From Actinorhabdospora filicis (GTDB taxonomy: Bacteria > Actinomycetota > Actinomycetes > Mycobacteriales > Micromonosporaceae), in contig NZ_BSTX01000002.1 in assembly GCF_030269765.1 (NCBI RefSeq), positions 1,025,379 through 1,089,378 of the forward strand: a DNA stretch of 64,000 nucleotides. Reading direction: 5' to 3'. Each line of letters starts with the position of its first letter. Positions within the stretch are counted from its first letter, which is position 1. The position numbers and the translations under genes are program-made. Shown one piece after another: positions 50,197 to 57,870 of the stretch. The notes under the pieces were generated by a model. The model searched no databases. It saw nothing but the letters and a program-made list of their open reading frames with translations, and was not told where the DNA came from.

Positions 50197-51276
50197 CTAG
50201 TCCTTCTTCTCCAGCGCCGCCAGGGACGCCTCGGCCGCGCGGCGGGCCACCTCGGCGGTCACCGCGCGCTCCATCAGCACCGACACCTCCGATCGGGCCG
50301 AGGCCAGCTGCGCCCGGTGGTCCTCCAGCCGCCCCGCCAGCCCCTCGGCCCGCGCGCTCGCCTCGGCGGCCTCGGCGCGCAAGGCCCGCAGCGCCTGGCC
50401 CGACTCGCGTTCCAGCGCGGCCTTCTCCTCCCGCAGCACCGCCAGCTCACGCGCGGCGGCCTCCCGGGACGCGGCCAGTTCGGCGCCGGCCCGCTCGGCC
50501 GACTCGGTCGCGGCCGCAGCGCGCGCCACCGCCGCGGTGCGCTCCTCCTCGGCGGCGGCCCGGGCCTGGGCGGCCATGTCCTTCTCCGCACGGGCGACCA
50601 CCGCCTCCCGCGCGGCGGTCTCCTTGGCGGCCAGGGCCTGAGCGGCGCGGGCCTCGGCCTCCTCGCGGGCGGTCTCGGCGGCGGCCGCGATCGCCCGGTC
50701 GGCCGCCGAGCGGTCGGCGGCGGCGGTGGCCTCGGCGTGTGCGTCCGCGGCGCGCCGCTCGGCCTGCGCGGAGCGGGTCTCGGCCGCGTCGCGCTCGCCG
50801 GCCAGGCGCTCGGCCTGCGCGGCGGCGGCACCGGCGGCCTCCCGCGCGGCGGCCAGTTCCGCCCGCAGCGCGGTGACCTCCTCGCCGTGGGCGGCCTCGG
50901 CGCGGGTGGCGGCGGCCTGGGCGTCGCGCAGCCGCCGCAGCGCGTCCTCGCGATCGGTGCTGGCCGAGGCGACCCGGGCGGCGGCCTCGGCGTTGATCGC
51001 CGAGACCTTCGCCTCGACACCGGCCGGACTCATCTCGTCGGCCAGCACCCGCGCCAGCGGTTCCAGGGCCTGCGCCAGGCCCGCCTCCATGCGGTCGTAG
51101 AGATCCTCGGCCCGCGCCAGCGCGCCCTCCAGCCCGGGGGAGGCCCGGCGCAGGTCGCGTTCCCGCTTCGCCGCGCCCTGGCAGGTGCCTTCCGGGCAGT
51201 ACTGGCGTGGCCGCCCGCGCCCGGCCTTCTGGGGGACGATCGCGCCGCAGTGCTTGCACAGGATGTCGGTCTTCAC
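50197..51276 (-). CDS. Zinc-ribbon, AT-hook and long coiled-coil protein of unknown function
   Basis: 359 residues. The first 35 residues hold four cysteines in Cys-x-x-Cys and Cys-x4-Cys arrangement (ILCKHCGAIVPQKAGRGRPR, then QYCPEGTCQG), a zinc ribbon with an embedded AT-hook core GRGRPR. From about residue 45 to the end it is a continuous Ala/Glu/Arg-rich helix with heptad character (AEETR-type repeats such as AREEAEARAAQALAAKETA). This matches a dimeric coiled coil of about 300 residues. This layout implies DNA binding plus self-association, as in nucleoid- or plasmid-associated proteins, but I cannot name the family. An AT-rich island lies about 75 bases upstream. Confidence 0.7.
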   Translation of the reverse strand: MKTDILCKHCGAIVPQKAGRGRPRQYCPEGTCQGAAKRERDLRRASPGLEGALARAEDLYDRMEAGLAQALEPLARVLADEMSPAGVEAKVSAINAEAAARVASASTDREDALRRLRDAQAAATRAEAAHGEEVTALRAELAAAREAAGAAAAQAERLAGERDAAETRSAQAERRAADAHAEATAAADRSAADRAIAAAAETAREEAEARAAQALAAKETAAREAVVARAEKDMAAQARAAAEEERTAAVARAAAATESAERAGAELAASREAAARELAVLREEKAALERESGQALRALRAEAAEASARAEGLAGRLEDHRAQLASARSEVSVLMERAVTAEVARRAAEASLAALEKKD

Positions 51277-51428
51277 CCCGGCAGCCTAATCGCGCCCCAC
51301 CCGCCACGCCCGCACCGGCGGCCGCGCCTCGCCGGGACGCCCGGCCAGCCTGAGTTATTTATTGAATATCTGGTTTTGCTAAATCTTAAATAGAAAAGAT
51401 GGACGGCCCGGTGGGGATGTATAACTCA

Positions 51429-51446
51429 CGGGAATGAAGATTCCCG
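51429..51446. repeat. Perfect dyad CGGGAAT-GAAG-ATTCCCG
   Basis: Seven-base arms with a GAAG centre. It closely resembles the dyad at 7655-7675 (CGGGAAT-GAAAAG-ATTTCCCG). Confidence 0.6.
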
Positions 51447-51673
51447 CAAGTAATCATGGATCGGGACGGGCCCGGGACGCGGGAGGAGAAACTGAGACCC
51501 TGCGCTTGGATGTCACTGGGTTTCGTCGTTTCGGTGTCACCAGCGGGGTGGAGCCCGCCGCGTCGCGGTCCCGTTCGGCGAGAGGGGGCTCGCCCTGTTC
51601 GCGAGGTCGCGTGGCGGACGCAACCACTGTCGAAGGTGGGTCCCCATAGGGCTGCGGGTGACATTTCGCGGCT

Positions 51674-51708
51674 CTACGGGGTTCTCAGGGCGTTTTCCCT
51701 GTTCAGGG
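51674..51708 (+). repeat. 35-bp direct repeat, copy A
   Basis: It begins CTACGG and ends TCAGGG. It matches the copy near 54717 at 29 of 35 positions in the same orientation. In one frame both copies read (L/H)YGxLRAFxLxR, with two silent differences. Confidence 0.6.
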
Positions 51709-51839
51709 GCCTAGGGTCGTGGCTTTATGGATGTCGCCCTGGGTGTAGCGGACCTTCCACCCCGCATGGGCCACGGCGTGCGCCGACCCGGCCACGGGGA
51801 CGCCGCGTCCGCGCGGCGTCTCCGTGGCCGGAACCCGGC

Positions 51840-53462
51840 TCAGTTCGGGAGCCGTACCGACAGGGTGTGCCGGAAGTGGTTGCGTGGATCCCACGTCCGC
51901 TTCACCTGCTGGAGGCGGGCGTAGTTGTCCCCGTAGTAGAGGTCGTGCCAGGGGACGGTGGAGGTGTTCTGCGCCGGGTCGGCCAGGTCGGGGTCGGGAT
52001 AGTTGATGTAGCAGCCACCGTTGCGGGAGTCGTGCGGCGGTACGCCACCGGTCGCGGCGTAGACCTTCCGGTAGAGGTCGCGGACCCATCGCTGATGGGC
52101 GGCGTCCTCTTCGGCCGACGCGCCGGACGCGGTGAAGATCGCCTTGAGCACCGAGTCGCGTTGCACGACCGCGGTGTCGCCGGGGGCGACGGCGTTGACC
52201 TTGCCGCCGGTGGAGACCAGCCACACCGCGCCCTGCGGACCGGCTTCGGGATCGGCGGACAGCGCCTCCCACAGAACCTGGATCTGCGCGTCGGTGAACC
52301 GGTCGCGCAGATATCCGGTCTTGGCCACGAATCGGGAGCCGAGGATCTCCTCGCTGTCGGCCGCCGAGGTCTGGTTCTCCAGCCACGGCCGGTGGGTCTG
52401 CTCAAGGTAGTGCGGTGCGCTGGTGCCCGCGGTGAGGGCGGCGACGTATCCGGCCAGGGTCCGCTCGGCGTCCGGGCCGACCACCTGGCCTTTCACGATG
52501 ACCGCGCCGAGCTTGGTCCCGAACAGCAGCAGCGCGCTGTGCAGGTCGGTGCCGGGGGAACCGGGCGCGCTGTTGGCGGCGTGCCATTGGCCGTGCTGGC
52601 GCACCAGCCGGGTGAAGGACTCGTGGTCGAGCCGGTCCCATCCCCACAGGAGCTGAAAGTCCAGTACCCGCGCGGGCGGGCGCGGCAGCAGGCGCCGCGG
52701 GTCGCCGCCGGTCGCACCGGGTGTCCGCAGCCAGTAGCGGGTGACGACGCCGAAGTTGCCGCCGCCGCCTCCGGTGTGCGCCCACCACAGGTCACGGTTC
52801 GGGTCGCGGGGCTCGCGGGTGGCCACGGTGACCCGGACCTTGTTGGAGGCGTCGACGGTGACGACCTCGACGGCGTAGAGGTGGTCGACGCCCAGCCCGT
52901 GCAGCCGCGACATCGCTCCGTGTCCACCGCCCATGATGTGCCCGCCCGCCCCGACCTCAGGGCAGCTCCCGAGCGGAACGGTCACTCCCCAGCCCAGGAA
53001 CAGCCGCCGGTACAGCTCACCGAGCTGCACGCCCGGTTCGACCGCGAAGGCCCGCATGGCCGGGTCGTACCACAGGCCGGTCATCCCGGCCAGGTCGATG
53101 ACGACCTTCGTGTCGGGGTTGTCGACGAGGTCGGCGAAGCAGCCTCCGCCGCTGCGCACCGCGACGCGTTTCCCGGCCCGCACCGCCTGTGCCACGGCGT
53201 CGGCGACCTGGCCGGTGGTGGAGGCCAGGTGGACGTAGTCGGGACTGGCGCTAAATCGCCGGTTGGCGCCCCTGGCGACCAGATCGGGGTAACGGGTGTC
53301 GCCGGGGCCGACCTTGTCCCCCGGCATCGGCGGCGGGCAGCCGGGGGCCGTCGCCACGGCCGGCGGAGGCGTGGCCCGGGCTTCGGCGCCGCCGATGGCG
53401 ATGGCACCGACGGCTCCGGCGGCCAGTCCGGCCAGAACGGAACGGCGATTGGGCATGCTCAT
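51840..53462 (-). CDS. Secreted FAD-binding oxidoreductase (berberine-bridge/AknOx-like)
   Basis: 540 residues with a Tat signal (NRRSVLAGLAAGAVGAIAIG). The FAD_binding_4 domain and C-terminal BBE domain (YYGDNYARLQQVKRTWDPRN) match the aclacinomycin oxidoreductase group. That group binds FAD through a His in SGGH and a Cys in a GxCPxVG motif. Here the Cys is present (Cys167 in PLGSCPEVGAGGHIMGGG), but the His is replaced: AVRSGGGCFADLV has Gly107. FAD may be bound only through Cys167. The substrate, often a sugar, alcohol or polyketide, is unknown. A TetR gene is 146 bases upstream in the same orientation. Confidence 0.88.
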   Translation of the reverse strand: MSMPNRRSVLAGLAAGAVGAIAIGGAEARATPPPAVATAPGCPPPMPGDKVGPGDTRYPDLVARGANRRFSASPDYVHLASTTGQVADAVAQAVRAGKRVAVRSGGGCFADLVDNPDTKVVIDLAGMTGLWYDPAMRAFAVEPGVQLGELYRRLFLGWGVTVPLGSCPEVGAGGHIMGGGHGAMSRLHGLGVDHLYAVEVVTVDASNKVRVTVATREPRDPNRDLWWAHTGGGGGNFGVVTRYWLRTPGATGGDPRRLLPRPPARVLDFQLLWGWDRLDHESFTRLVRQHGQWHAANSAPGSPGTDLHSALLLFGTKLGAVIVKGQVVGPDAERTLAGYVAALTAGTSAPHYLEQTHRPWLENQTSAADSEEILGSRFVAKTGYLRDRFTDAQIQVLWEALSADPEAGPQGAVWLVSTGGKVNAVAPGDTAVVQRDSVLKAIFTASGASAEEDAAHQRWVRDLYRKVYAATGGVPPHDSRNGGCYINYPDPDLADPAQNTSTVPWHDLYYGDNYARLQQVKRTWDPRNHFRHTLSVRLPN

Positions 53463-53607
53463 GGAAGGTCCTCCTGGGAAAACGGAAAGAGGGGATGCCG
53501 GGCACGCCGGATCGGCCGGACGTCACGCTCCGGTGATCACAGCGGTGACGGCGGCGTCGACGGCCGGGCACCGTCTCGGTGAGCCACGCGATGCGCGGGC
53601 GTCGTCG

Positions 53608-54204
53608 TTACCGGCCGCTGGCGAACATCCGATCGACGTACGTCCTCAGTGCCGCACGCGAGCGCGCGGCGTCGAAGCTCTGGGTGGTCGCGTGATGCAG
53701 GCACAGTCCGTCCACGAAGGCCGCCAGTGCCGCGGCCTCGGCTCTGAGGTCGAGGCCGGGCGGGAGTTCCCCGGCCCGCTGCGCTCCCTCGAAGGCGGCG
53801 GTGAGGCCATCGATCAGTTCGGTGACGCTCGCCTGATGAGTGGCGGCCAGCTCCGTATCGGTGAGCGAGGCCTGGACGAAGCTCAGCCAGACGCCCAGCT
53901 CCTTCTCCCGCTCGGGCTCCAGCGGCAGGATCTGCTCCATCAGCGCGATGACGACGTTGCGGACCGGGAGCACGATCGGGACCCGGCCTACCCGCTCCCG
54001 CGTGCGCCGGCAGACGTGGTCGAAGCCGAAGCGCAGGAGCTCGTCCTTGGAGCGGAAGTAGCGCTGCACCAGCCCCACCGACACACCGGCCGTCGCGGCG
54101 ACGTCGGTGAGGGTGGTCCGCGCCAGCCCGCGCTCGGCGATCGTGGTCAGCAGTGCTTCGGCGACCTGGATACGTCGTGTCTCGGCATCGGCGTGCTGGG
54201 TCAT
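53608..54204 (-). CDS. TetR family repressor with operator over its start codon
   Basis: 198 residues. The HTH is RRIQVAEALLTTIAERGLAR, LTDVAATAGVSVGLVQRYFR, SKDELL. The ligand-binding part is helical (TetR_C_6-like, with VDGLCLHHATTQSFD). Its ATG lies inside a 13-bp inverted repeat that also contains the -10 element, so the mRNA is likely leaderless and self-repressed. It lies upstream of the FAD oxidase gene in the same direction, so it probably controls that gene too. The start codon also overlaps the stop of a small upstream frame (ATGA). Confidence 0.9.
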   Translation of the reverse strand: MTQHADAETRRIQVAEALLTTIAERGLARTTLTDVAATAGVSVGLVQRYFRSKDELLRFGFDHVCRRTRERVGRVPIVLPVRNVVIALMEQILPLEPEREKELGVWLSFVQASLTDTELAATHQASVTELIDGLTAAFEGAQRAGELPPGLDLRAEAAALAAFVDGLCLHHATTQSFDAARSRAALRTYVDRMFASGR

Positions 54205-54239
54205 GAAAGAATAGTATCAGCATATTCTTTCATGATCAA
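54201..54239 (-). promoter_or_regulatory. Promoter and TetR operator giving a leaderless tetR mRNA
   Basis: The inverted repeat TCATGAAAGAATA / TATTCTTTCATGA (54201-54213 and 54223-54235, 9-base centre) includes the tetR ATG. On the minus strand TTGATC (54239-54234), 17 bases, TACTAT (54216-54211) place the start of transcription at or next to the A of the ATG. Confidence 0.85.
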
Positions 54240-54560
54240 GACGAGCGGGGCCCGGTCATCAGCCCGGGGTGAGGCGGTGGCGGCCGGAGTCGCGGGCGGG
54301 AGGCCGCCGTCCACGAGGGCGCGGCGCGGGGATACCGAGTCCGTCGCGCCGCGCGCGCACCAGCGTCCCGGTTCGAAGGTCACCGTCAGCGCGTCGTACT
54401 CGGCGCCGGTGGCGAAGGTGGTGCGGGCGATGTGGGCGGTGTGGGCGAGGACGTAGCGGTGGGCGCCGTCGCGCGGGTCCGGGAGGTCCACCACCCCGGC
54501 CGCCCGGCGGACACCGGCCCAGGGCCCACGTGGTGACGCCTTCCGGCGAACCGGTGACAC
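54201..54560 (-). CDS. Small hypothetical frame overlapping the tetR start (uncertain)
   Basis: Up to 119 codons, from a GTG at 54560 to a TGA that overlaps the tetR ATG. The central part, roughly 54270-54490, has strongly GC-ending third positions and protein-like content (YVLAHTAHIARTTFATGAEY, then DALTVTFEPGRWCARG), so it was probably coding. The start lacks a clear ribosome site and the last eight codons are AT-rich because they form the tetR promoter/operator. It may be a truncated remnant of a larger gene or a real small protein coupled to tetR. No family recognised. Confidence 0.35.
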   Translation of the reverse strand: MSPVRRKASPRGPWAGVRRAAGVVDLPDPRDGAHRYVLAHTAHIARTTFATGAEYDALTVTFEPGRWCARGATDSVSPRRALVDGGLPPATPAATASPRADDRAPLVLIMKEYADTILS

Positions 54561-54822
54561 GAGATGCAGGGTCTCAAGGAGAAACCGGGGGCACCGGCGA
54601 GGAGGGGGCCGTGATGGCCGGGGCCGTGGGCTGGTCGGGCGGAGAGGCGGGGTCTGGACCTCGATCCGCCCTCCCCCGTCCCTTAGCGGGACACGGGGTG
54701 CGGCCCGTTTGGGCCACTACGGCTATCTCAGAGCGTTTTGCCTGGTCAGGGACGTGCCGGGTGTCCTGTGTGGGCGTGGTCCTGGTGGGAACGCACGCCC
54801 GTGCCCGGCGGGTCGTGCGGTT
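54561..54822. other. Non-coding region related to the 51.5-51.7 kb segment
   Basis: It contains GCAGGGTCTC (near 54566) followed by GGAGAAAC, and the 35-bp repeat copy B near 54717. I see no credible gene. The area lies between the remnant frame and the 3' end of the GCS2-family ligase gene. Confidence 0.45.
54717..54752 (+). repeat. 35-bp direct repeat, copy B
   Basis: Same orientation as the copy at 51674 and matching 29 of 35 positions (CTACGG...CTCAG...GCGTTTT...CCTG...TCAGGG). Coordinates here are uncertain by one base. Confidence 0.6.
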
Positions 54823-56037
54823 TCAGCCGCCGAGGGTGGCCATGCCGTCACCGGCGCCTTCGGCCATGCCCGCCGGTTCGGGCAGGAACGCGCGGGGGTC
54901 GGGGTCGGTGGCCGCGATGAGCCCGTCGACGACGTCGGTCAGGCGCCCGCGGCGGGCGTAGTCGGCGCGCTGGCGGGCGGCACCGCTTCCTTTGACGCGG
55001 GACTCCTCCCACAGGCGGCGTACCGTCTCGTACTCCCCCCACGACTCCAGGATCGGGCGCACGCGCGCCAGCAGGGCCTCGACCAGGATGGTGGCCGGGC
55101 GCAGGCGCCCGCTGCGCACGTCCAGGCCGTGCCCTTCGATCCCGTCGCGGGCGGCGCGCCACTGGGCGGCGCGCAGGATCTCGGCGGGGATGCGCGGGCC
55201 CTTGTCGCCTTCGCCGACGGCTTTGACGCCCAGTACGACCAGGGCCCGCACCAGCGAGGCCAGCAGCACCGTCTCCTTGTAGCCGGGGGCGACGTCGGCG
55301 ACGCGGATCTCCAGCGTCGGCAGGTGCGCCGAGGGCCGGATGTCCCAGAAGATCGAGCGGCGGTCCTTGAGCGCCCCGGCCTCCAGGAGGTTGCCGACGA
55401 CGTCCTCGTAGTGCCCCAGCGAGCCGAAGAACGGCGGTGGGCCGGCCACCGGCCACCCGCTCCAGGACAGGGTCCGCCAGCTGGAGTAGCCGGTGTCGCG
55501 CCCGGCGAGGTAGGGCGAGTTGGCGTTCATCGACAGCAGCACCGGCAGCCAGGGCCGCACGTGGTTGCCGGCCAGGATCGCCGTGGCCCGGTCGGGGACG
55601 TGCACGTGGACGTGGCAGGCGCAGATGTTCTGCCCGTCCTGCAGGGCCCGGAACATCTCGGTGGTCTCGCGGTAGCGGGGTATGTCGGCGATGGGGGGCG
55701 GGACGACGTCGCCCAGGATCGGCGTGCCCGTCGCGGTCACCCGCAGGCCTTCGGCCCCGGCGGCGGCGATCGCGATCCGCCGCATCCGCCGGATCTGCCC
55801 GGCCAGCTCGCCCAGGACGGTGAAGGGCGCGGTGCGCGCCTCGATCTGCTGTTTGGTGAACTCGGTGCCGACCGAGCCGCCGGCCCAGTCCTCGACGCGC
55901 GCGACGACCGCCGCGGCGGCCGGGACCGCCTCGCGGCTGTCCGGGTCGACGATGAAGTACTCCTCTTCCACGCCCATGGTCGGGGGCGGGGGGAACGAAT
56001 TGCGGGTTGCGCTCGATACGTGCCGGGGTGTACCCAT
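54823..56037 (-). CDS. Glutamate-cysteine ligase-like carboxylate-amine ligase (GCS2/YbdK)
   Basis: About 404 residues from an ATG at 56037 (an ATG at 55977 would give 384). The GCS2 signature begins PPTMGVEEEYFIVDPDSREA. GTEFTKQQIEARTAPF, CACHVHVHVPDRATAILAGN and FWDIRPSAHLPTLEIRVADV carry metal, ATP and substrate residues. YbdK-like enzymes have weak glutamate-cysteine ligase activity, and related actinobacterial proteins join glutamate to small amines. EgtA of ergothioneine synthesis is similar, but no other egt genes are near. The actual substrate is unknown. It is preceded by about 190 bases without a gene. Confidence 0.88.
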   Translation of the reverse strand: MGTPRHVSSATRNSFPPPPTMGVEEEYFIVDPDSREAVPAAAAVVARVEDWAGGSVGTEFTKQQIEARTAPFTVLGELAGQIRRMRRIAIAAAGAEGLRVTATGTPILGDVVPPPIADIPRYRETTEMFRALQDGQNICACHVHVHVPDRATAILAGNHVRPWLPVLLSMNANSPYLAGRDTGYSSWRTLSWSGWPVAGPPPFFGSLGHYEDVVGNLLEAGALKDRRSIFWDIRPSAHLPTLEIRVADVAPGYKETVLLASLVRALVVLGVKAVGEGDKGPRIPAEILRAAQWRAARDGIEGHGLDVRSGRLRPATILVEALLARVRPILESWGEYETVRRLWEESRVKGSGAARQRADYARRGRLTDVVDGLIAATDPDPRAFLPEPAGMAEGAGDGMATLGG

Positions 56038-56229
56038 GGCCGCCAATCGGGATTGCAGAACGCGAGTCCCTGGCTCCACCAGGCCAAAGATCGGCGCGCG
56101 CGAGAAGGCGCGCGGTCTCCGACGGAGACATTCCGATTCCCCGACACTACCGCCTGGACGGGCCGGGCGCATCGCCCCGGAGGCGGGCCCGGGGCGAACC
56201 CGCGCGGTGTCCACTGTGGAGGACGGTGG

Positions 56230-57204
56230 TCAGTGACCGTCGCGGTAGCGGGCGGCGACGGCGGCGGCGCGTTCGCGCAGGGCCTCGCGCAGCCAGGCCG
56301 GGGACAGGGCCTCACCGTCGGCGGCCAGCTGCCACAGCGCCCAGATCGCGTGGCGGGGGTCCTGGAAGGTGACCTCCACGCGCAGCCGCCCGTCGTCCTC
56401 GGTGTCCTCGGCCAGGATCGCCAGGGCGGTGCCGGCCAGTTCGGCCCGCCGCGCCGGGCTCAGCCGCAGTAGCACGGTGACCTGGTCGCCTCCGGTCCTA
56501 AAGCGCGTGCTGCGCTCGCGCCAGGCCCGGTCGAGGTCGACGTGCTCGGGCCGCCGCGCCGGTTCGCGCAGTTCCTCGGCGGCCAGGACGCGGGAGAGCT
56601 TGTAGGTGCGGTCCTCGCCGTCGCGGATGGCCAGCAGGTAGGCCTGATCGCGGACGCCGACCAGCCCGACCGGGTCGATGGTGCGCCACCGGGGGGCCTG
56701 CTCGAAGGCCGCGTAGTGGATGCGCAGCCGGTGCCCGGCGACCACCGCGCGGCGGATCTCGGCGAGCACGCCGTCGGGTGTCTCCTCGGGTTCCACGCGG
56801 CGGGCGAGGAGGTCGGTCTCGGGGTCGATGAGCATGCGGCGCACGGCGTCGGTGGCGGTGGCGCGGGGGCTGTCGGGGAGGGCGTCGAGGAGTTTGCGCA
56901 TGCCGGAGGTGAGCGCCGAGCCCAGTCCGAAGGCGCGTGCGCCGCGCCGGGATCCGGCCACGACCAGGGCGAGGGCCTCGTCGTGGTTGAGGCCGGTGAG
57001 TTCGGTGCGGAAGCCGGGCAGGAGCGCGAAGCCGCCGTGGCGTCCGCGTTCGGCGTAGACGGGGACGCCGGCGGCCGACAGGGCCTCGATGTCGCGCAGG
57101 ACGGTGCGGGTGGAGACCTCCAGCTCGCGGGCCAGCGCGGTCGCCGAGAGCCGGTCGTGCCGGCGCAGCAGCAGGACCAGCGAGACCAGGCGATCGGCGC
57201 GCAT
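56230..57204 (-). CDS. WYL domain transcriptional regulator (YafY/DeoR-like HTH)
   Basis: 324 residues. The N-terminal HTH_11 winged helix is MRADRLVSLVLLLRRHDRLS then ELEVSTRTVLRDIEALSAAG. The middle WYL domain (GHRLRIHYAAFEQAPRWRTI, VRDQAYLLAIRDGEDRTYKL) has the ligand- or nucleic-acid-binding beta barrel. The C-terminal WCX domain closes the protein. It is divergent from the RidA gene with a dyad in the 108-bp gap, so it most likely represses or activates that gene. Confidence 0.92.
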   Translation of the reverse strand: MRADRLVSLVLLLRRHDRLSATALARELEVSTRTVLRDIEALSAAGVPVYAERGRHGGFALLPGFRTELTGLNHDEALALVVAGSRRGARAFGLGSALTSGMRKLLDALPDSPRATATDAVRRMLIDPETDLLARRVEPEETPDGVLAEIRRAVVAGHRLRIHYAAFEQAPRWRTIDPVGLVGVRDQAYLLAIRDGEDRTYKLSRVLAAEELREPARRPEHVDLDRAWRERSTRFRTGGDQVTVLLRLSPARRAELAGTALAILAEDTEDDGRLRVEVTFQDPRHAIWALWQLAADGEALSPAWLREALRERAAAVAARYRDGH

Positions 57205-57227
57205 CGCGAAACTCTATCGAAAATACC

Positions 57228-57242
57228 CGACAGGAGGTGTCG
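57228..57242. promoter_or_regulatory. Dyad CGACA-GGAGG-TGTCG between WYL and RidA genes
   Basis: Five-base arms around GGAGG, with weaker outer similarity (GAAAAT to the left, GATTTC to the right). It is located in the divergent promoter region, 24 bases from the WYL start. Confidence 0.45.
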
Positions 57243-57312
57243 TGATTTCCCGGGATGCTGATCATGACGGCGTCGAAGGGCGCCGGTTGATCGAATGGGA
57301 GACGAAGTGGCG

Positions 57313-57708
57313 ATGGAACGAACCGCGGTCAACCCCGTGGAGTGGTCGGTGGCGATGGGCTTCAACCAGGGCGAGCTGGTCTCGGGTAACACCCGGACGC
57401 TCTACCTGTCGGGGCAGACGGCGATGAGCGCCGAGGGCAAGCCCGAGCACGACGGGGACATGGCCGCGCAGCTGGCGCTGAGTCTGGACAACGTGGAGGC
57501 GGTGCTGGCCGGGGCGGGCATGTCGCTGGCGAACCTGGTGCGCCTCAACGTCTACACCACCGACGTGGACCTGCTGTTCCAGCACTACGGCGTGCTGGCG
57601 GGACGGCTGGGCGCGGCGGGGGTGGCTCCGGCGACCACGATGCTGGGGGTGACCAGGCTGGCGATCCCGGGTCAGCTGATCGAGCTGGAGGGGACCGCCG
57701 TCGACTAG
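57313..57708 (+). CDS. RidA/YjgF family protein
   Basis: 131 residues from the ATG at 57313; an ATG 18 bases earlier is also in frame. TLYLSGQTAMSAEGKPEHDG, VEAVLAGAGMSLANLVRLNV, YTTDVDLLFQHYGVLAGRLG and TTMLGVTRLAIPGQLIELEG follow the Rid fold. The enamine-deaminase Arg of true RidA (usually in R-x-x-V before the end) is not obvious, so it may belong to a Rid subgroup with another activity. Regulated, probably, by the divergent WYL protein. Confidence 0.88.
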   Translation: MERTAVNPVEWSVAMGFNQGELVSGNTRTLYLSGQTAMSAEGKPEHDGDMAAQLALSLDNVEAVLAGAGMSLANLVRLNVYTTDVDLLFQHYGVLAGRLGAAGVAPATTMLGVTRLAIPGQLIELEGTAVD

Positions 57709-57716
57709 GCGGCCGC

Positions 57717-57747
57717 GTGCCCGCCGCCCTCGATGGGTGGCGGGCAC
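57717..57747. terminator. Hairpin after the RidA gene
   Basis: A 9-bp stem GTGCCCGCC / GGCGGGCAC with a 13-base loop; outer GGCC pairs extend it with a one-base bulge. Confidence 0.6.
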
Positions 57748-57870
57748 GGCCCACTCCCCCACCGTGGCTTCCGGCGAAGTCCGTGGCGGGCTTCGGGCGC
57801 GCGCATGGCCGCGTGCCGTCCTGAGCGTCGTCGGCCCGGTCGGTGAAGCGGTGCGTGCGAGACTTGGCAC

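Larger units (their letters stand above)
51277..51839. other. Non-coding region with AT-rich island and repeat segments
   Basis: 563 bases without a credible gene. From 51350 to 51405 the sequence is unusually AT-rich and may hold the promoter of the coiled-coil gene on the minus strand. Then come a dyad at 51429-51446, boxes GGAGAAAC and GAGACCCTGC near 51484-51502, GGTGTCACC near 51532-51540, and a 35-bp segment at 51674-51708. Related forms of the boxes and of the 35-bp segment recur at 54.5-54.75 kb. Confidence 0.5.
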
